Shown: positions 9,978 to 19,363, counted from the stretch's first letter. The stretch: DNA of 64,000 nucleotides from an uncultured Gammaproteobacteria bacterium (GCA_902632305.1 CACPCG010000005.1:18482-82481); one strand, 5' to 3'. Translations and numbers: made by a program. Notes: generated by a model from the sequence alone, not told the origin.

Positions 9978-10051
9978 TCGGGGTGATAGGATTCGAACCT
10001 ACGACCTACTGGTCCCAAACCAGCCGCGCTACCAAGCTGCGCTACACCCCG
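9978..10051 (-). tRNA. tRNA-Pro (TGG)
   Basis: The anticodon loop TTTGGGA reads TGG. The acceptor is a perfect CGGGGTG/CACCCCG with A discriminator, and it has the D-arm GCGCAGCTTGGTAGCGC typical of bacterial tRNA-Pro. CCA is not encoded. It is the first tRNA of the cluster, 46 nt after the cysS stop codon. Confidence 0.96.
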
Positions 10052-10097
10052 TAAATTATGAATGATATACCTTTTAACAGATTTTTTGTATTAAAAA

Positions 10098-11465
10098 TTA
10101 ATCCTGTAAATAGTTCCAAGTTGTATCACCATCTGAATCTTCCAATTCTATGCCCATGCTAAGAAGTTTATCTCTCACTACATCAGCATTCTTAAAGTCT
10201 TTTTTAATTCTATATTCGTTTCTTTTTTTTACGAGAGCTTCAATTTGCTCAATTTCCTCTGTATCAGAAAAGATTTTGACTGTTTTTTCATTAATTGGAG
10301 ATAATCCAATAAATTTCATTGAATGAATTAATTTCACTCTAGCTTCAAAATCATTACGAGCAGTCTTTGATAATCTTGATAAGTAATTTATTGCCTCGGG
10401 TGTATTTAAGTCATCAGAGAGTATGTCTTGAATTTCTTTAGTATGAGAATCAGCATCATCGAGTGGCCTAGCTTTTGCGTCAACCATAGAAATTACTGAT
10501 AAGAGTTTTTTATATAAGTTTCTTGCATATATAATAGTTTGATCTGACCAATTAAGAGGTTGTCTATAATGTGCGGATAACAAAGCTAATCGAATCACTG
10601 ATGTACTATTATCTTTAAATAAATCATCCAAAAGAATAACATTTCCCAATGATTTTGACATTTTCTTTTTATTAACAAGCACAATTCCGTTGTGGAACCA
10701 ATGATTACAGTATTTCTCCTTACTAATACAACTACCTTGTGCAATCTCATTTTCGTGATGAGGAAATATAAGATCATTTCCTCCGCCATGGATATCTAAA
10801 GTAGTATCGTCACCCAATATATCCTTTATCATTGAGGTACACTCAATATGCCAGCCTGGTCGACCTTTACCCCATGGGCTCTCCCAACCTGGGGTGTCAT
10901 CTTCGGAGGGTTTCCATAAAATGAAATCTTTAAATGATTTTTTATATGATGCATTATCTATTCTCACACCGTCTAACATCTCTTCGAGTTTTTTTCCAGA
11001 TAATTCTCCGTATCCTTTGAAACTATCAGTATCAAACAGAACGTGAGAGTCTTTAACGTATGCATTACCATTTTTAATGATTTTTTCTATAGAGGATATT
11101 ATTTTAGAGATTGTATCAGTGACTTTTGGCTCATGTGTTGGTCTAAGATTAGACAATCTATCCATGTTGTCACGATAGATCTTCGTGTACTTTGAAGTGA
11201 TTTTATCAATTGATAGTCCCTCTTTTTTTGCTGCATCAATTATTTTGTCATCAACATCTGTGATGTTCCTTATATATTTTACAGAATCATGTTTAGCCAT
11301 CAAAAGCCTGTACAATATATCTGGAACTATTGCAGCTCTTGCATTGCCAATATGTGGGTGACCATAAACTGTCGGGCCACAAACATACATTGACACGGAA
11401 TCATCCAAGAAAGGTTTGATCGCTTCTTTTTTTCTTGTCAAAGTATTATATAATCTGATGGTCAT
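10098..11465 (-). CDS. cysS: Cysteinyl-tRNA synthetase
   Basis: Class I aminoacyl-tRNA synthetase charging tRNA-Cys. It has 455 residues (E. coli 461). The HIGH motif appears as HPHIGN near 36-41 and the KMSKS loop as KKMSKS near 266-271. The zinc-site cysteine is in CGPTVYG, with further ligands in the IECTSM and HHENEIAQ segments. It is divergent from the cyclophilin gene with only 19 bp between the two start codons. There is no Shine-Dalgarno sequence. It is followed on the same strand by the tRNA cluster, as in Pseudomonas. Confidence 0.97.
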   Translation of the reverse strand: MTIRLYNTLTRKKEAIKPFLDDSVSMYVCGPTVYGHPHIGNARAAIVPDILYRLLMAKHDSVKYIRNITDVDDKIIDAAKKEGLSIDKITSKYTKIYRDNMDRLSNLRPTHEPKVTDTISKIISSIEKIIKNGNAYVKDSHVLFDTDSFKGYGELSGKKLEEMLDGVRIDNASYKKSFKDFILWKPSEDDTPGWESPWGKGRPGWHIECTSMIKDILGDDTTLDIHGGGNDLIFPHHENEIAQGSCISKEKYCNHWFHNGIVLVNKKKMSKSLGNVILLDDLFKDNSTSVIRLALLSAHYRQPLNWSDQTIIYARNLYKKLLSVISMVDAKARPLDDADSHTKEIQDILSDDLNTPEAINYLSRLSKTARNDFEARVKLIHSMKFIGLSPINEKTVKIFSDTEEIEQIEALVKKRNEYRIKKDFKNADVVRDKLLSMGIELEDSDGDTTWNYLQD

Positions 11466-11484
11466 GGTAGAATATTAGAATATT
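11466..11484. promoter_or_regulatory. 19-bp divergent start region between cysS and the cyclophilin gene
   Basis: The whole intergenic region is 19 bp and contains two copies of TAGAATATT. On the minus strand TAATAT ends exactly 6 nt before the cysS ATG. On the plus strand the overlapping TATTAG ends 6 nt before the cyclophilin ATG. Neither gene has a ribosome-binding site. If these are the -10 boxes, both mRNAs start at the start codon and the two polymerases compete for the same few bases. The -35 regions would lie inside the opposite coding sequences. Confidence 0.35.
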
Positions 11485-12084
11485 ATGAAAAAAATCATTT
11501 TTACACTTTTATTTCTAGTAACTATAGCATCAAGCTATACATACGGCAAAACATACAACAAAAGTGTAGATAAACATAACGAGGATATTAAATTGGTAAC
11601 TATAATCACTAATCTAGGCGAGATAAAACTTAAATTGTTTGTTAAAGAAGCGCCAGAAACAACAAAAAATTTTATTTCATATGCTAATGAAGGCAAATAT
11701 AATGGGACAATATTTCATAGAGTAATTCAGAATTTTATGATTCAAGGCGGCGGTCACCTTCCAGATTTGTCCGAGATAACAACCAATGCTCCAATCATAA
11801 ATGAGTCCTCTAATAACTTAAGCAATAAAAAAGGCACAATTGCAATGGCAAGAACCTCTGAGCCAAACTCAGCAACATCTCAGTTCTTTATTAACCTTAA
11901 AAACAATGATTTTCTCGATAAAGAAAAGTCACCTGATGGTTATGGTTATTGTGTATTTGGAGAAGTTATAGAGGGCATAGAGATTGTTGAAAACATAGGT
12001 AACGTCTCAACTGGTAACAAAGGGTATTTTTCTGACGTTCCTCAAGAAACAATTGTGATTGAAAAAGTTACAATTGATGAATAA
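11485..12084 (+). CDS. ppiA: Exported cyclophilin-type peptidyl-prolyl isomerase
   Basis: Peptidyl-prolyl cis-trans isomerase of the cyclophilin family. It has 199 residues with an N-terminal signal peptide (MKKIIFTLLFLVTIASS, cleavage around residue 20), so it acts in the periplasm like PpiA rather than PpiB. Core motifs are present: FHRVIQNFMIQGG near residues 75-87, AMARTSEPNSATSQFFIN near 125-142, and FGEVIEG. It lies 5 nt before lpxH in a two-gene operon, corresponding to the ppiB-lpxH neighbourhood near cysS in Pseudomonas. Confidence 0.9.
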   Translation: MKKIIFTLLFLVTIASSYTYGKTYNKSVDKHNEDIKLVTIITNLGEIKLKLFVKEAPETTKNFISYANEGKYNGTIFHRVIQNFMIQGGGHLPDLSEITTNAPIINESSNNLSNKKGTIAMARTSEPNSATSQFFINLKNNDFLDKEKSPDGYGYCVFGEVIEGIEIVENIGNVSTGNKGYFSDVPQETIVIEKVTIDE

Positions 12085-12089
12085 TTCTT

Positions 12090-12812
12090 ATGAAAACAGT
12101 CTTTATTTCAGACTTACATTTAGATAAAAATCAACCAGAGCTGATCAAGCATTTCATTGAATTTATAGAGGGTTACAATGAAGAGATTGATAATCTCTAT
12201 ATCTTGGGTGATTTAGTAGAATCATGGGTTGGTGACGACGACCCCGCGATTGGTACAGACCAAGCATTAGAAGTCATAAGAACTCTCTCAAAAAAATCAA
12301 GCGTTTACTTTATGCATGGGAACAGAGATTTTATGATTTCGTCTAAGATTTGTAATAAATACGGAATGAAATTAATCAATGATCCAACAACAATAACAAT
12401 ATTTAATAAAAAAATTACTCTGATGCATGGCGATTTATTATGTACCGATGACATCAAATATCAAGAATTCAGAAAATTAGTCAGGAATGAAGAGTGGCAA
12501 AAAATGATGATGACTAAATCACTAAAAGAGAGAATGCAATATGCTGAAAGTCTTAGACTTAAAAGTAAAACAGAAACGGATGGTAAACAAGAATTTATTA
12601 TGGATGTAAATAATAATGAAGTCGAAAACATTTTTAGAGAACACGATGCAGATGTTCTTATTCATGGTCATACACATAGGCCTATGGTGCATGATATTAA
12701 TTTAAATAAGAAAATGTGTAAGAGAATCGTTCTTGGTGATTGGGGCAAACAAAGTCATATTTTAGAGATAGATGCAACAGGTATGAATTTTAAGAAGATA
12801 TTATTAACTTAA
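12090..12812 (+). CDS. lpxH: UDP-2,3-diacylglucosamine diphosphatase LpxH
   Basis: Metallophosphoesterase that cleaves UDP-2,3-diacylglucosamine to lipid X in lipid A synthesis, peripheral on the inner membrane. It has 240 residues, the family length. All metal-site blocks are visible: SDLHLD (residues 6-11), LGDLVESWVGDDD, MHGNRDFM, MHGDLLCTDD and the final HGHTHRP near 191-197. It overlaps nothing but sits 4 bp from the convergent recO stop codon. Its presence shows the cell makes lipid A. Confidence 0.95.
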   Translation: MKTVFISDLHLDKNQPELIKHFIEFIEGYNEEIDNLYILGDLVESWVGDDDPAIGTDQALEVIRTLSKKSSVYFMHGNRDFMISSKICNKYGMKLINDPTTITIFNKKITLMHGDLLCTDDIKYQEFRKLVRNEEWQKMMMTKSLKERMQYAESLRLKSKTETDGKQEFIMDVNNNEVENIFREHDADVLIHGHTHRPMVHDINLNKKMCKRIVLGDWGKQSHILEIDATGMNFKKILLT

Positions 12813-12816
12813 TATC

Positions 12817-13491
12817 TTACTGAATAATGTCAAAACTTTTGATAGATTTATTTCCTGCGATTTCTTGAATTATTTTTTTGGTTATAGAACGAATTTTTTT
12901 TAATTCTGTTATCTGGTTAATATTGAACTCTTGTATTTTTATTATTGTTTCCCCTGATACACAATCGAATGAAAGTTTAGAATTTGTTTTTTTGAAACCA
13001 CTATTAACATCATAAATAAAAATATCATTACTCTGTATTATCTCATTTGATGATAGAGATGTTATTCCGTATCCAAGATTTTTCAGTAACAAAAGCTCAA
13101 AGCCGACTACTACCACATCAAAATTGTCGTTAGTTTTACTCATATAATCTAGGTAATTGCTATAGAAATCGTACAAATTTCTCTGTGGTTGATTCTTTGG
13201 CACTAATTTATATATCAATTCATTGAAATACATAAGAAGAGTCAGATGTTTGCTTTTAATTGGTATTGTTTTATGAATCTCATATTTCAACAACAATGGT
13301 AAATTAGATTTATTGATTTGAATGTTAAGTTCTCTAGAAGTGTGTAATTGAGATATATCTTTTCTTTTTTTAGCTCCTTTTAATATTGTTGAGACTAGAC
13401 CTAGTTCTTTTGTAAAAACATCGAAGATAATACTGGTCTCTCCATATGACCTAGAGTGAATGATATAAGCTTTTAATAGTTCGTCATTCAA
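12817..13491 (-). CDS. recO: DNA repair protein RecO
   Basis: RecF-pathway mediator that helps load RecA on SSB-coated DNA. It has 224 residues, with an N-terminal OB-fold (AYIIHSRSYGETSIIFDVFT) and a helical C-terminal part. The zinc-finger cysteines seen in many RecO proteins are absent, as in E. coli RecO. It overlaps the era stop region by 4 nt, the conserved rnc-era-recO order. Similarity is weakest in the C-terminal third. Confidence 0.88.
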   Translation of the reverse strand: MNDELLKAYIIHSRSYGETSIIFDVFTKELGLVSTILKGAKKRKDISQLHTSRELNIQINKSNLPLLLKYEIHKTIPIKSKHLTLLMYFNELIYKLVPKNQPQRNLYDFYSNYLDYMSKTNDNFDVVVVGFELLLLKNLGYGITSLSSNEIIQSNDIFIYDVNSGFKKTNSKLSFDCVSGETIIKIQEFNINQITELKKIRSITKKIIQEIAGNKSIKSFDIIQ

Positions 13492-14366
13492 TTTATATAT
13501 CCGAGTTTTTTTAAGAACTCATGACTATTCTTCCAGTTTTTCTTAACAACAACAAAGAGTTCAAGATATATCTTTTTATTTGAAATTTTCTCGAGCGCTT
13601 CGCGAGAAATAGAACCAATTTTTTTTATTTGATTACCATTAGAACCAATAAGTATTTTTTTCTGATTTGATTTTTCGACATAAATTGTACTTTTTATGCA
13701 AATATTTTGTTTTTTATTAAGTATTTTCTCAGTATGTACTGCACAATCATATGGCACTTCTCCATGAGTAAGTTGATTAATCACTCCTCTTATAATCTCT
13801 TGTGTTGTAAGATTATTTATATTTTCTGATATAGCATCATGCTCAACATCAGATTTTAGGTTTTCTAATACCTCATCAAGATATTTGAGAAGACTTTCAA
13901 TCCCATCATCTGTAATAGTAGATATTGGGAATAATTTCTTTTCAAAATATATCCGTATAGTGTTCTTTAGTGTTTTTAATTCATCTTTAGTCATCAAATC
14001 AATTTTGTTTAAAATAATAATTATTTGATTATTACTGCCAATCAAAGATTCTAATATTGATTTCTCTTTTTGAGATAACTTGAAAGTATTATCAAACATT
14101 ATGAGGATAATATCAGACTCAGTAACACTTTTTAGATATGAGGCTTTCATCGAAGACGATAAAAGATTATTCTCTTTTACAAAATAACCAGGAGTATCAT
14201 TGATAGTAAATATTGAATTTTTTTTAATAAAATTATGCTTAATATTCGTTCTTGTGGTCTGTTTTTTTTCACTGACACTCGACACATATGAATTACATAG
14301 TGTATTCATAAGAGATGATTTTCCTACATTACTTTTTCCTATTATTGATATGTTTAGTTTCTTCAT
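13488..14366 (-). CDS. era: GTPase Era
   Basis: Essential GTPase that binds the 3' end of 16S rRNA and checks 30S assembly. It has 292 residues. The G domain begins at once with the P-loop GKSNVGKS (10-17) and has DTPG near 58-61 and NKID near 120-123. The C-terminal KH domain carries ILIGSNGNQIKKIG. It overlaps rnc upstream by 38 nt and recO downstream by 4 nt. Confidence 0.96.
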   Translation of the reverse strand: MKKLNISIIGKSNVGKSSLMNTLCNSYVSSVSEKKQTTRTNIKHNFIKKNSIFTINDTPGYFVKENNLLSSSMKASYLKSVTESDIILIMFDNTFKLSQKEKSILESLIGSNNQIIIILNKIDLMTKDELKTLKNTIRIYFEKKLFPISTITDDGIESLLKYLDEVLENLKSDVEHDAISENINNLTTQEIIRGVINQLTHGEVPYDCAVHTEKILNKKQNICIKSTIYVEKSNQKKILIGSNGNQIKKIGSISREALEKISNKKIYLELFVVVKKNWKNSHEFLKKLGYIN

Positions 14367-15024
14367 TTTTCTTAAGTTGTTCTAGGATTTTTGATGAACA
14401 TAATTGTTGACCTTCACGTACATTATTACATTTTGATGTGACACTAATTGAATTAATTTCAATTGAGCATGTGATGTTAAAAACAGGTTTATGATCTGAG
14501 CTTTTTAATTTCTCTGTAGTATATTTAGGCAAAGAAATTTTAATATGTTGGCAATACTCCTGAAGTAATGTCTTACTGTCCTTGAGTCCTATTTTCTCTA
14601 TATTTGTCAACTCTGACTCGAACATAACAAAAATAATATTTCTTACAGTCAGATAATCGCTATCAAGAAATATCGCTCCAATTAATGACTCAACAAGGTC
14701 AGCCGAAATTGCTGATTTAAGATTTGAGTCTTCTAATCTTAGGTTTTGAGATTCTAAGTATGTTATTAAATCATATTTCTCTGAAATCTCAGTAAGTATT
14801 TTTTTGTTGACAATATTTTGTATTTCACGAGATATCTCTCCTTCGGAAGAATCAGGAAAGTCCTCAAATAATCTCTCAGTTATGGAAAGTCTGAGCACTG
14901 AGTCGCCAAGTAGCTCCAAACGCTCGTAATTTTCTTTTCTGACGCTTCGGTGTGTGAAAGCCATCTGACATAGATTTTTATCATTAAAAGAATAGCCCAG
15001 TATCATACTAATGTATTCATGCAT
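14329..15024 (-). CDS. rnc: Ribonuclease III
   Basis: Double-strand-specific endoribonuclease that processes rRNA and mRNA. The catalytic signature ERLELLGDSVLRL lies at about residues 35-47 of the 231-residue form, followed by the dsRNA-binding domain (SKTLLQEYCQ onward). I choose ATG 15024 (MHEYISMILGYSF) because RNase III normally begins just before the GYxF helix. An upstream TTG at 15084 would add 20 residues inside lepB. AGAGGA lies about 20 nt before the chosen ATG, so the start is not certain. It overlaps era by 38 nt. Confidence 0.9.
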   Translation of the reverse strand: MHEYISMILGYSFNDKNLCQMAFTHRSVRKENYERLELLGDSVLRLSITERLFEDFPDSSEGEISREIQNIVNKKILTEISEKYDLITYLESQNLRLEDSNLKSAISADLVESLIGAIFLDSDYLTVRNIIFVMFESELTNIEKIGLKDSKTLLQEYCQHIKISLPKYTTEKLKSSDHKPVFNITCSIEINSISVTSKCNNVREGQQLCSSKILEQLKKNEETKHINNRKK

Positions 15025-15055
15025 CTTACTTTTATTAACAAATTTCCTCTGGTTA

Positions 15056-15796
15056 TCAATCAATGCTCTCACCAAATCTATCAAAAAAACTCACTTTGGA
15101 ATTTGGGTTCCAATACATCCAAATTAAAAAAGCCTCGCCAACTAAATTCTCTTTAGGCACAGACCCCCAATATCTACTGTCATTACTATTATCACGATTA
15201 TCGCCGAGCACAAAATAGCTATCAGACGGAACATTATAAACAAAATCATTGCTTCGATGATTAGTATTTAAAATCATATATTCTCTCGATCCATTATTCT
15301 CTAGCATTATAAACTCTTTGATATCATCGTATAAATCTTGAGAGTTCTGAGTCAACTGGTTCAATTTATAAATTCTGTCATTCACAAATATAGTCTTATT
15401 TCTATACTCGATTTTATCTCCAGGTAATGCAACAACACGCTTTATATAATTAATGCTTTTATTCTCAGGATATTGAAAAACAATTACATCGCCATATTCA
15501 GGCTTATCCATCTCAAATATAATTCTATTAGTCAAAGGCATCCTAACTCCGTATTCATACTTTTTAACAAGAATAAAGTCACCTACAAGTAACGTCGGAA
15601 TCATGGATCCGGATGGAATTCTAAATGGCTCAATAACAAATGAACGAAAGAAAAGAACTGCAAATAAAATAGGAAATAATGAAGAAAAGAAATCAATTAT
15701 ATCAACTGCAAAAAAATCATCTGGAATTATTCTTCTTAATATGAGTAGAATTCCACAAATCAAAGTTATTAGTACTAATACCAGGGTAAAATCCAT
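15056..15796 (-). CDS. lepB: Signal peptidase I (LepB)
   Basis: Inner-membrane serine-lysine protease that removes signal peptides from Sec and Tat substrates. It has 246 residues, with two N-terminal membrane segments (about 3-20 and 37-52), catalytic Ser64 in PSGSM and general-base Lys119 in NYIKR, and the GDNRDNSNDSRYWG box near 200. It is shorter than E. coli LepB (324 aa), lacking part of the periplasmic insert. It starts one nucleotide after the lepA stop codon; lepA-lepB-rnc-era-recO is a conserved operon. Confidence 0.96.
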   Translation of the reverse strand: MDFTLVLVLITLICGILLILRRIIPDDFFAVDIIDFFSSLFPILFAVLFFRSFVIEPFRIPSGSMIPTLLVGDFILVKKYEYGVRMPLTNRIIFEMDKPEYGDVIVFQYPENKSINYIKRVVALPGDKIEYRNKTIFVNDRIYKLNQLTQNSQDLYDDIKEFIMLENNGSREYMILNTNHRSNDFVYNVPSDSYFVLGDNRDNSNDSRYWGSVPKENLVGEAFLIWMYWNPNSKVSFFDRFGESID

Positions 15797-15797
15797 T

Positions 15798-17585
15798 TTA
15801 TTTTTTCGAACTCATAAATTCATAAAAAGCTTCTTTTGGAATCTCCACATTTCCAATTTTTTTCATTTTTCTTTTCCCTTCTTTCTGCTTTTTAAGAAGT
15901 TTCATTTTTCTTGTAACATCACCACCATACAACTTCGCTGTGACATCTTTTCGAAATCCCCTAATTGATGTCGATGCGATTACTTTCGAACCAATGCACG
16001 CCTGAATACTAATTTCAAACATTTGCCTTGGAATTAAATCTTTAAGATTATCAATTAAATCTCTTGCTTTTCTGTAAGAATTATCCTTGTGCATTATCTG
16101 CGATAATGCATCGACCTTTTTTTTATTAACATGTATATCAAGTCTAATCATTTGACTATCTTGATAGTCTATAATTTCATAGTCATAAGACGCATAACCT
16201 CTTGTAACAGATTTAAGAGTATCAAAAAAATCGTAAATAATTTCTGATAATGGTATTTGAAACGTTATCTCGACGGTATTTGTCAGATAAACTAAATTAT
16301 TTTGTCTACCTCTTTTTTTTGTGCAAATCTCAATAACAGAGCCTAGATATTCTGGTGGAGTCATTATCTTTATTTCTGCTACTGGTTCAAGAAAACTTTT
16401 GACTTTATTATCAATTGGTAAATCTTTTGGGTTTTTTATTTCAATAGTTTCGTTATTATGAGTAACAATTCTATAAGTAACAGATGGGACAGTCATAAGA
16501 AAATCTAAATTATACTCTCTAAGTAATCTCTCACGAATAATCTCCATGTGGAGTAAACCGAGAAAACCACATCTGAACCCATGACCAAGAGAAACTGAAT
16601 TCTCAGGCTCATAAGTGAAAGAATTATCATTGAGTGATAATTTATCTAATGCTTTCTTAGAGTCTTGATAATTTTTTGTGTCTATAGGATAAAATCCTGA
16701 AAACACACGTGGTTTAATATCTTGAAAACCCGGCAAAGGTATTGTTCCATCGTCTTTAGAGTCTACTATAGTGTCTCCTACGGGGGCAGCATCAAGTGAT
16801 TTTATAGATGCTATCAGAAACCCAACATCACCAGCATTTAGTTTGTCTAAATATGTAATCTTCGGTGTAAAAATACCAAGCTTATCTACTACGTATTCTT
16901 TTTTAGTTGAGAGAATTTTTATTTTATCCTTAACGCTTAGAAAGCCATCAACAATCTTAATTAAGACAACAATTCCTAAATAATTATCAAACCAGGAATC
17001 AATAATACATGACTTGAGGCTCTTATTTATGTCTGACTTTGGTTTTGGTACATTTCTGATAATTGTAGGCAAAATATTTGAAACCCCTTGTCCAGTCTTT
17101 GCGCTGACCTCTAGAATATTTTCTGGATTAATATTCAACAATTCAGAGAGATCTTTTTTCACGCTCTCAGGGTCAGCAGACGGTAAATCAATTTTATTGA
17201 TGATTGGGATAATGACTAATCCAAGTTTTTTTGCTAATGAGGCATGTGCAATACTTTGTGCCTCTAGTCCTTGTGTTGCATCAACAATCAAAATAACTCC
17301 CTCACATGCAGATAGTGAACGTGATACCTCGTAAGAGAAATCTACATGCCCGGGTGTATCAATTAAATTAATTTTATAATCAACTCCCTCAAATTCATAG
17401 TTTAATGCAACTGTCTGAGCTTTAATTGTTATGCCACGCTCTCTCTCTAAATCCATAGAATCAAGAATCTGATCCTTCATAGATCTTGTGGCTAGCATTC
17501 CATGACTTTCTATCAATCTGTCTGCAAGTGTTGATTTTCCATGATCTATATGAGCTACTATCGATATATTTCTAAAGTTTTGCAT
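15798..17585 (-). CDS. lepA: Elongation factor 4 (LepA)
   Basis: Ribosome-associated GTPase resembling EF-G that can back-translocate stalled ribosomes. It has 595 residues (E. coli 599). Motifs are AHIDHGKST (11-19), the switch region RERGITIKAQ, DTPGHVDF, and NKIDLP near 130. The LepA-specific C-terminal domain ends in lysine-rich segments. No Shine-Dalgarno sequence precedes the ATG. A TATTAT lies 8 nt upstream, so it may have its own leaderless transcript besides read-through from degP 37 bp away. Confidence 0.97.
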   Translation of the reverse strand: MQNFRNISIVAHIDHGKSTLADRLIESHGMLATRSMKDQILDSMDLERERGITIKAQTVALNYEFEGVDYKINLIDTPGHVDFSYEVSRSLSACEGVILIVDATQGLEAQSIAHASLAKKLGLVIIPIINKIDLPSADPESVKKDLSELLNINPENILEVSAKTGQGVSNILPTIIRNVPKPKSDINKSLKSCIIDSWFDNYLGIVVLIKIVDGFLSVKDKIKILSTKKEYVVDKLGIFTPKITYLDKLNAGDVGFLIASIKSLDAAPVGDTIVDSKDDGTIPLPGFQDIKPRVFSGFYPIDTKNYQDSKKALDKLSLNDNSFTYEPENSVSLGHGFRCGFLGLLHMEIIRERLLREYNLDFLMTVPSVTYRIVTHNNETIEIKNPKDLPIDNKVKSFLEPVAEIKIMTPPEYLGSVIEICTKKRGRQNNLVYLTNTVEITFQIPLSEIIYDFFDTLKSVTRGYASYDYEIIDYQDSQMIRLDIHVNKKKVDALSQIMHKDNSYRKARDLIDNLKDLIPRQMFEISIQACIGSKVIASTSIRGFRKDVTAKLYGGDVTRKMKLLKKQKEGKRKMKKIGNVEIPKEAFYEFMSSKK

Positions 17586-17622
17586 TTAACTATATAATAC
17601 CGATGCTTGGTCAAACATCAAA

Positions 17623-19014
17623 TTATTTAGAGATTTTGAAAGCTATAAATAATGGGTTTTTATTTCTATAAACTAAAATATTTGCCAATGAGTTTGTGGG
17701 CGCACGTGAAAGAATGTTTTTGAAATCTTCACTATTGTAGATAGGTTTTCCGTTAATCTGTGTTATTACATCATTAATCTGTATTTTTGATTGAGAAGTT
17801 TGTTCACCAGACACCTTTTTTACTAGGACACCGCCAAATATATTTAAAAGTTTTTTCGTTGAATCATCGATGTCACTTACGGAGATACCTGAGACTGTTG
17901 TGTTTTTAATTTCTTGTTGAGTCATACTCGCGATTTTATCATCATCAGGAAGCTCCTCTATTGTTACAAACTTTGTGAGAGTTTTCTTACCGCGTAACAA
18001 TTCTACTTTAACCACAGAATTTACTTCGGTAGTCCCTACAATTAAAGGTAAATCTTTTGATTTTTTAATAACTTTATTATCAAATTTTAGTATAACATCG
18101 CCCTGTTCAAACCCTGCTTTTTCCGCGGGACTATTCTCTAGTATCCTAGCTACTACAGCTCCTTGTGTTTTTGTAAGACCAAAACTTTCAGCTAACTCCT
18201 CATCCATTTGTTGAATATAAACACCCAGCCAACCTCTTTTAACTTTTCCATTATCTTTAAGTTGTCTGTATACAGTACTCAGTGTTTCTGCAGGTATAGC
18301 AAAAGAGACTCCCATGAAACCACCAGATCTTGTATAAATCTGGGCATTTACTCCCACAACTTCTCCGTTAAGGTTAAATAGCGGGCCACCAGAGTTACCT
18401 GGATTAATAGCGACATCAGTTTGAATATACGGAACATAGCTTTCATTTGGCAAATTTCTTTTCTTTCCACTTACAATACCGGCAGTAACTGTATGATCAA
18501 ATCCAAATGGTGAACCAATTGCTAAAACCCATTCTCCTATTTTTAAATTGTTGGAACTCCCAATAGTAACAGTTGGTAAGTTATCGGCTTTTACTTTTAA
18601 CAAAGCTAAATCACTCCGTTCGTCCGTTCCTACAAGGTCGGCTTGAAGAATCGATCCATCATTAAGCGTTATAGATATTTCTGATGAGTTCGCGATAACG
18701 TGATTGTTCGTCATAACATAGCCGTCTGTTGACAAAATAAATCCCGATCCAAAACTAGGTGCTTGTCTTGGTTGTCTGTCTGATTCAGGTGCATTCTCAA
18801 AAAATTTTTCGAAAAAAGGTTTAAATTCATCAGGTATATTTGGAATATTAATATTGGGATTATTATTCATTGCTCTCGTGGCATTTACGATGACAACTGC
18901 ATCAATATTAGAGTCTACAATTTTTGTAAAGTCGGGTAAATTATTAGCTAATAATGTTTCTGTAAAAAATATTAAGAAAATAGAAACAAAAATATACCGT
19001 TTGGAAAACAGCAT
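17623..19014 (-). CDS. degP: Periplasmic serine protease DegP/MucD
   Basis: HtrA-family periplasmic protease and chaperone. Starting at ATG 19014 it has 463 residues and a clear signal peptide (MLFSKRYIFVSIFLIFF, cleavage near LLAN). The catalytic triad is His105 (TNNHVI), Asp135 (RSDLAL) and Ser208 (GNSGGP), followed by two PDZ domains (about 250-350 and 370-460). A longer frame to 19074 would bury the signal peptide and is rejected. The gene begins one nucleotide after the anti-sigma stop codon, as mucD follows the muc genes in Pseudomonas, so it is probably part of the sigma-E regulon. Confidence 0.95.
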   Translation of the reverse strand: MLFSKRYIFVSIFLIFFTETLLANNLPDFTKIVDSNIDAVVIVNATRAMNNNPNINIPNIPDEFKPFFEKFFENAPESDRQPRQAPSFGSGFILSTDGYVMTNNHVIANSSEISITLNDGSILQADLVGTDERSDLALLKVKADNLPTVTIGSSNNLKIGEWVLAIGSPFGFDHTVTAGIVSGKKRNLPNESYVPYIQTDVAINPGNSGGPLFNLNGEVVGVNAQIYTRSGGFMGVSFAIPAETLSTVYRQLKDNGKVKRGWLGVYIQQMDEELAESFGLTKTQGAVVARILENSPAEKAGFEQGDVILKFDNKVIKKSKDLPLIVGTTEVNSVVKVELLRGKKTLTKFVTIEELPDDDKIASMTQQEIKNTTVSGISVSDIDDSTKKLLNIFGGVLVKKVSGEQTSQSKIQINDVITQINGKPIYNSEDFKNILSRAPTNSLANILVYRNKNPLFIAFKISK

Positions 19015-19015
19015 T

Positions 19016-19363
19016 TTACTTGCAGACTGAATCCTTGTTTTTGTGAGGTTTATTTTCTTCGCAATTACTATCATTAAATTTTACATTCTCGGTTATGGGA
19101 GCACCTTTACCATCTATATTCGATTTAGAATACTTTATTTGCTCACCTGAGTAGCTTAACACAAAAAGCGTTAATACAGCAAAAACGAATGTACTAGCAT
19201 AATTGACGACATTTCTCGCGAATATGCTCTGATTTGAGTGAATTTTTTCAATCTGCTCAAAAGTGTCTTCTGCAAACGACTTGCTCACTTTATTAGGGCA
19301 TTCATCATTTAGAATTGCTCTCAGCAAGCCTAGGTATTTTATATTTTTATTACTTTTTGACAC
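19016..19363 (-). CDS. rseA: Short RseA/MucA-like anti-sigma-E factor
   Basis: Putative membrane anti-sigma factor for the adjacent RpoE. It has 115 residues, about half of E. coli RseA (216). A cytoplasmic part of about 50 residues (GLLRAILNDE ... SFAEDTFEQI) precedes one transmembrane helix at about 53-70 and a short, charged periplasmic tail with two cysteines. The usual RseB-binding periplasmic domain is absent, and there is no rseB/mucB gene. The start is GTG at 19363, overlapping the rpoE stop codon as TAGTG. The assignment rests on position and topology; sequence similarity is weak. Confidence 0.65.
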   Translation of the reverse strand: MSKSNKNIKYLGLLRAILNDECPNKVSKSFAEDTFEQIEKIHSNQSIFARNVVNYASTFVFAVLTLFVLSYSGEQIKYSKSNIDGKGAPITENVKFNDSNCEENKPHKNKDSVCK

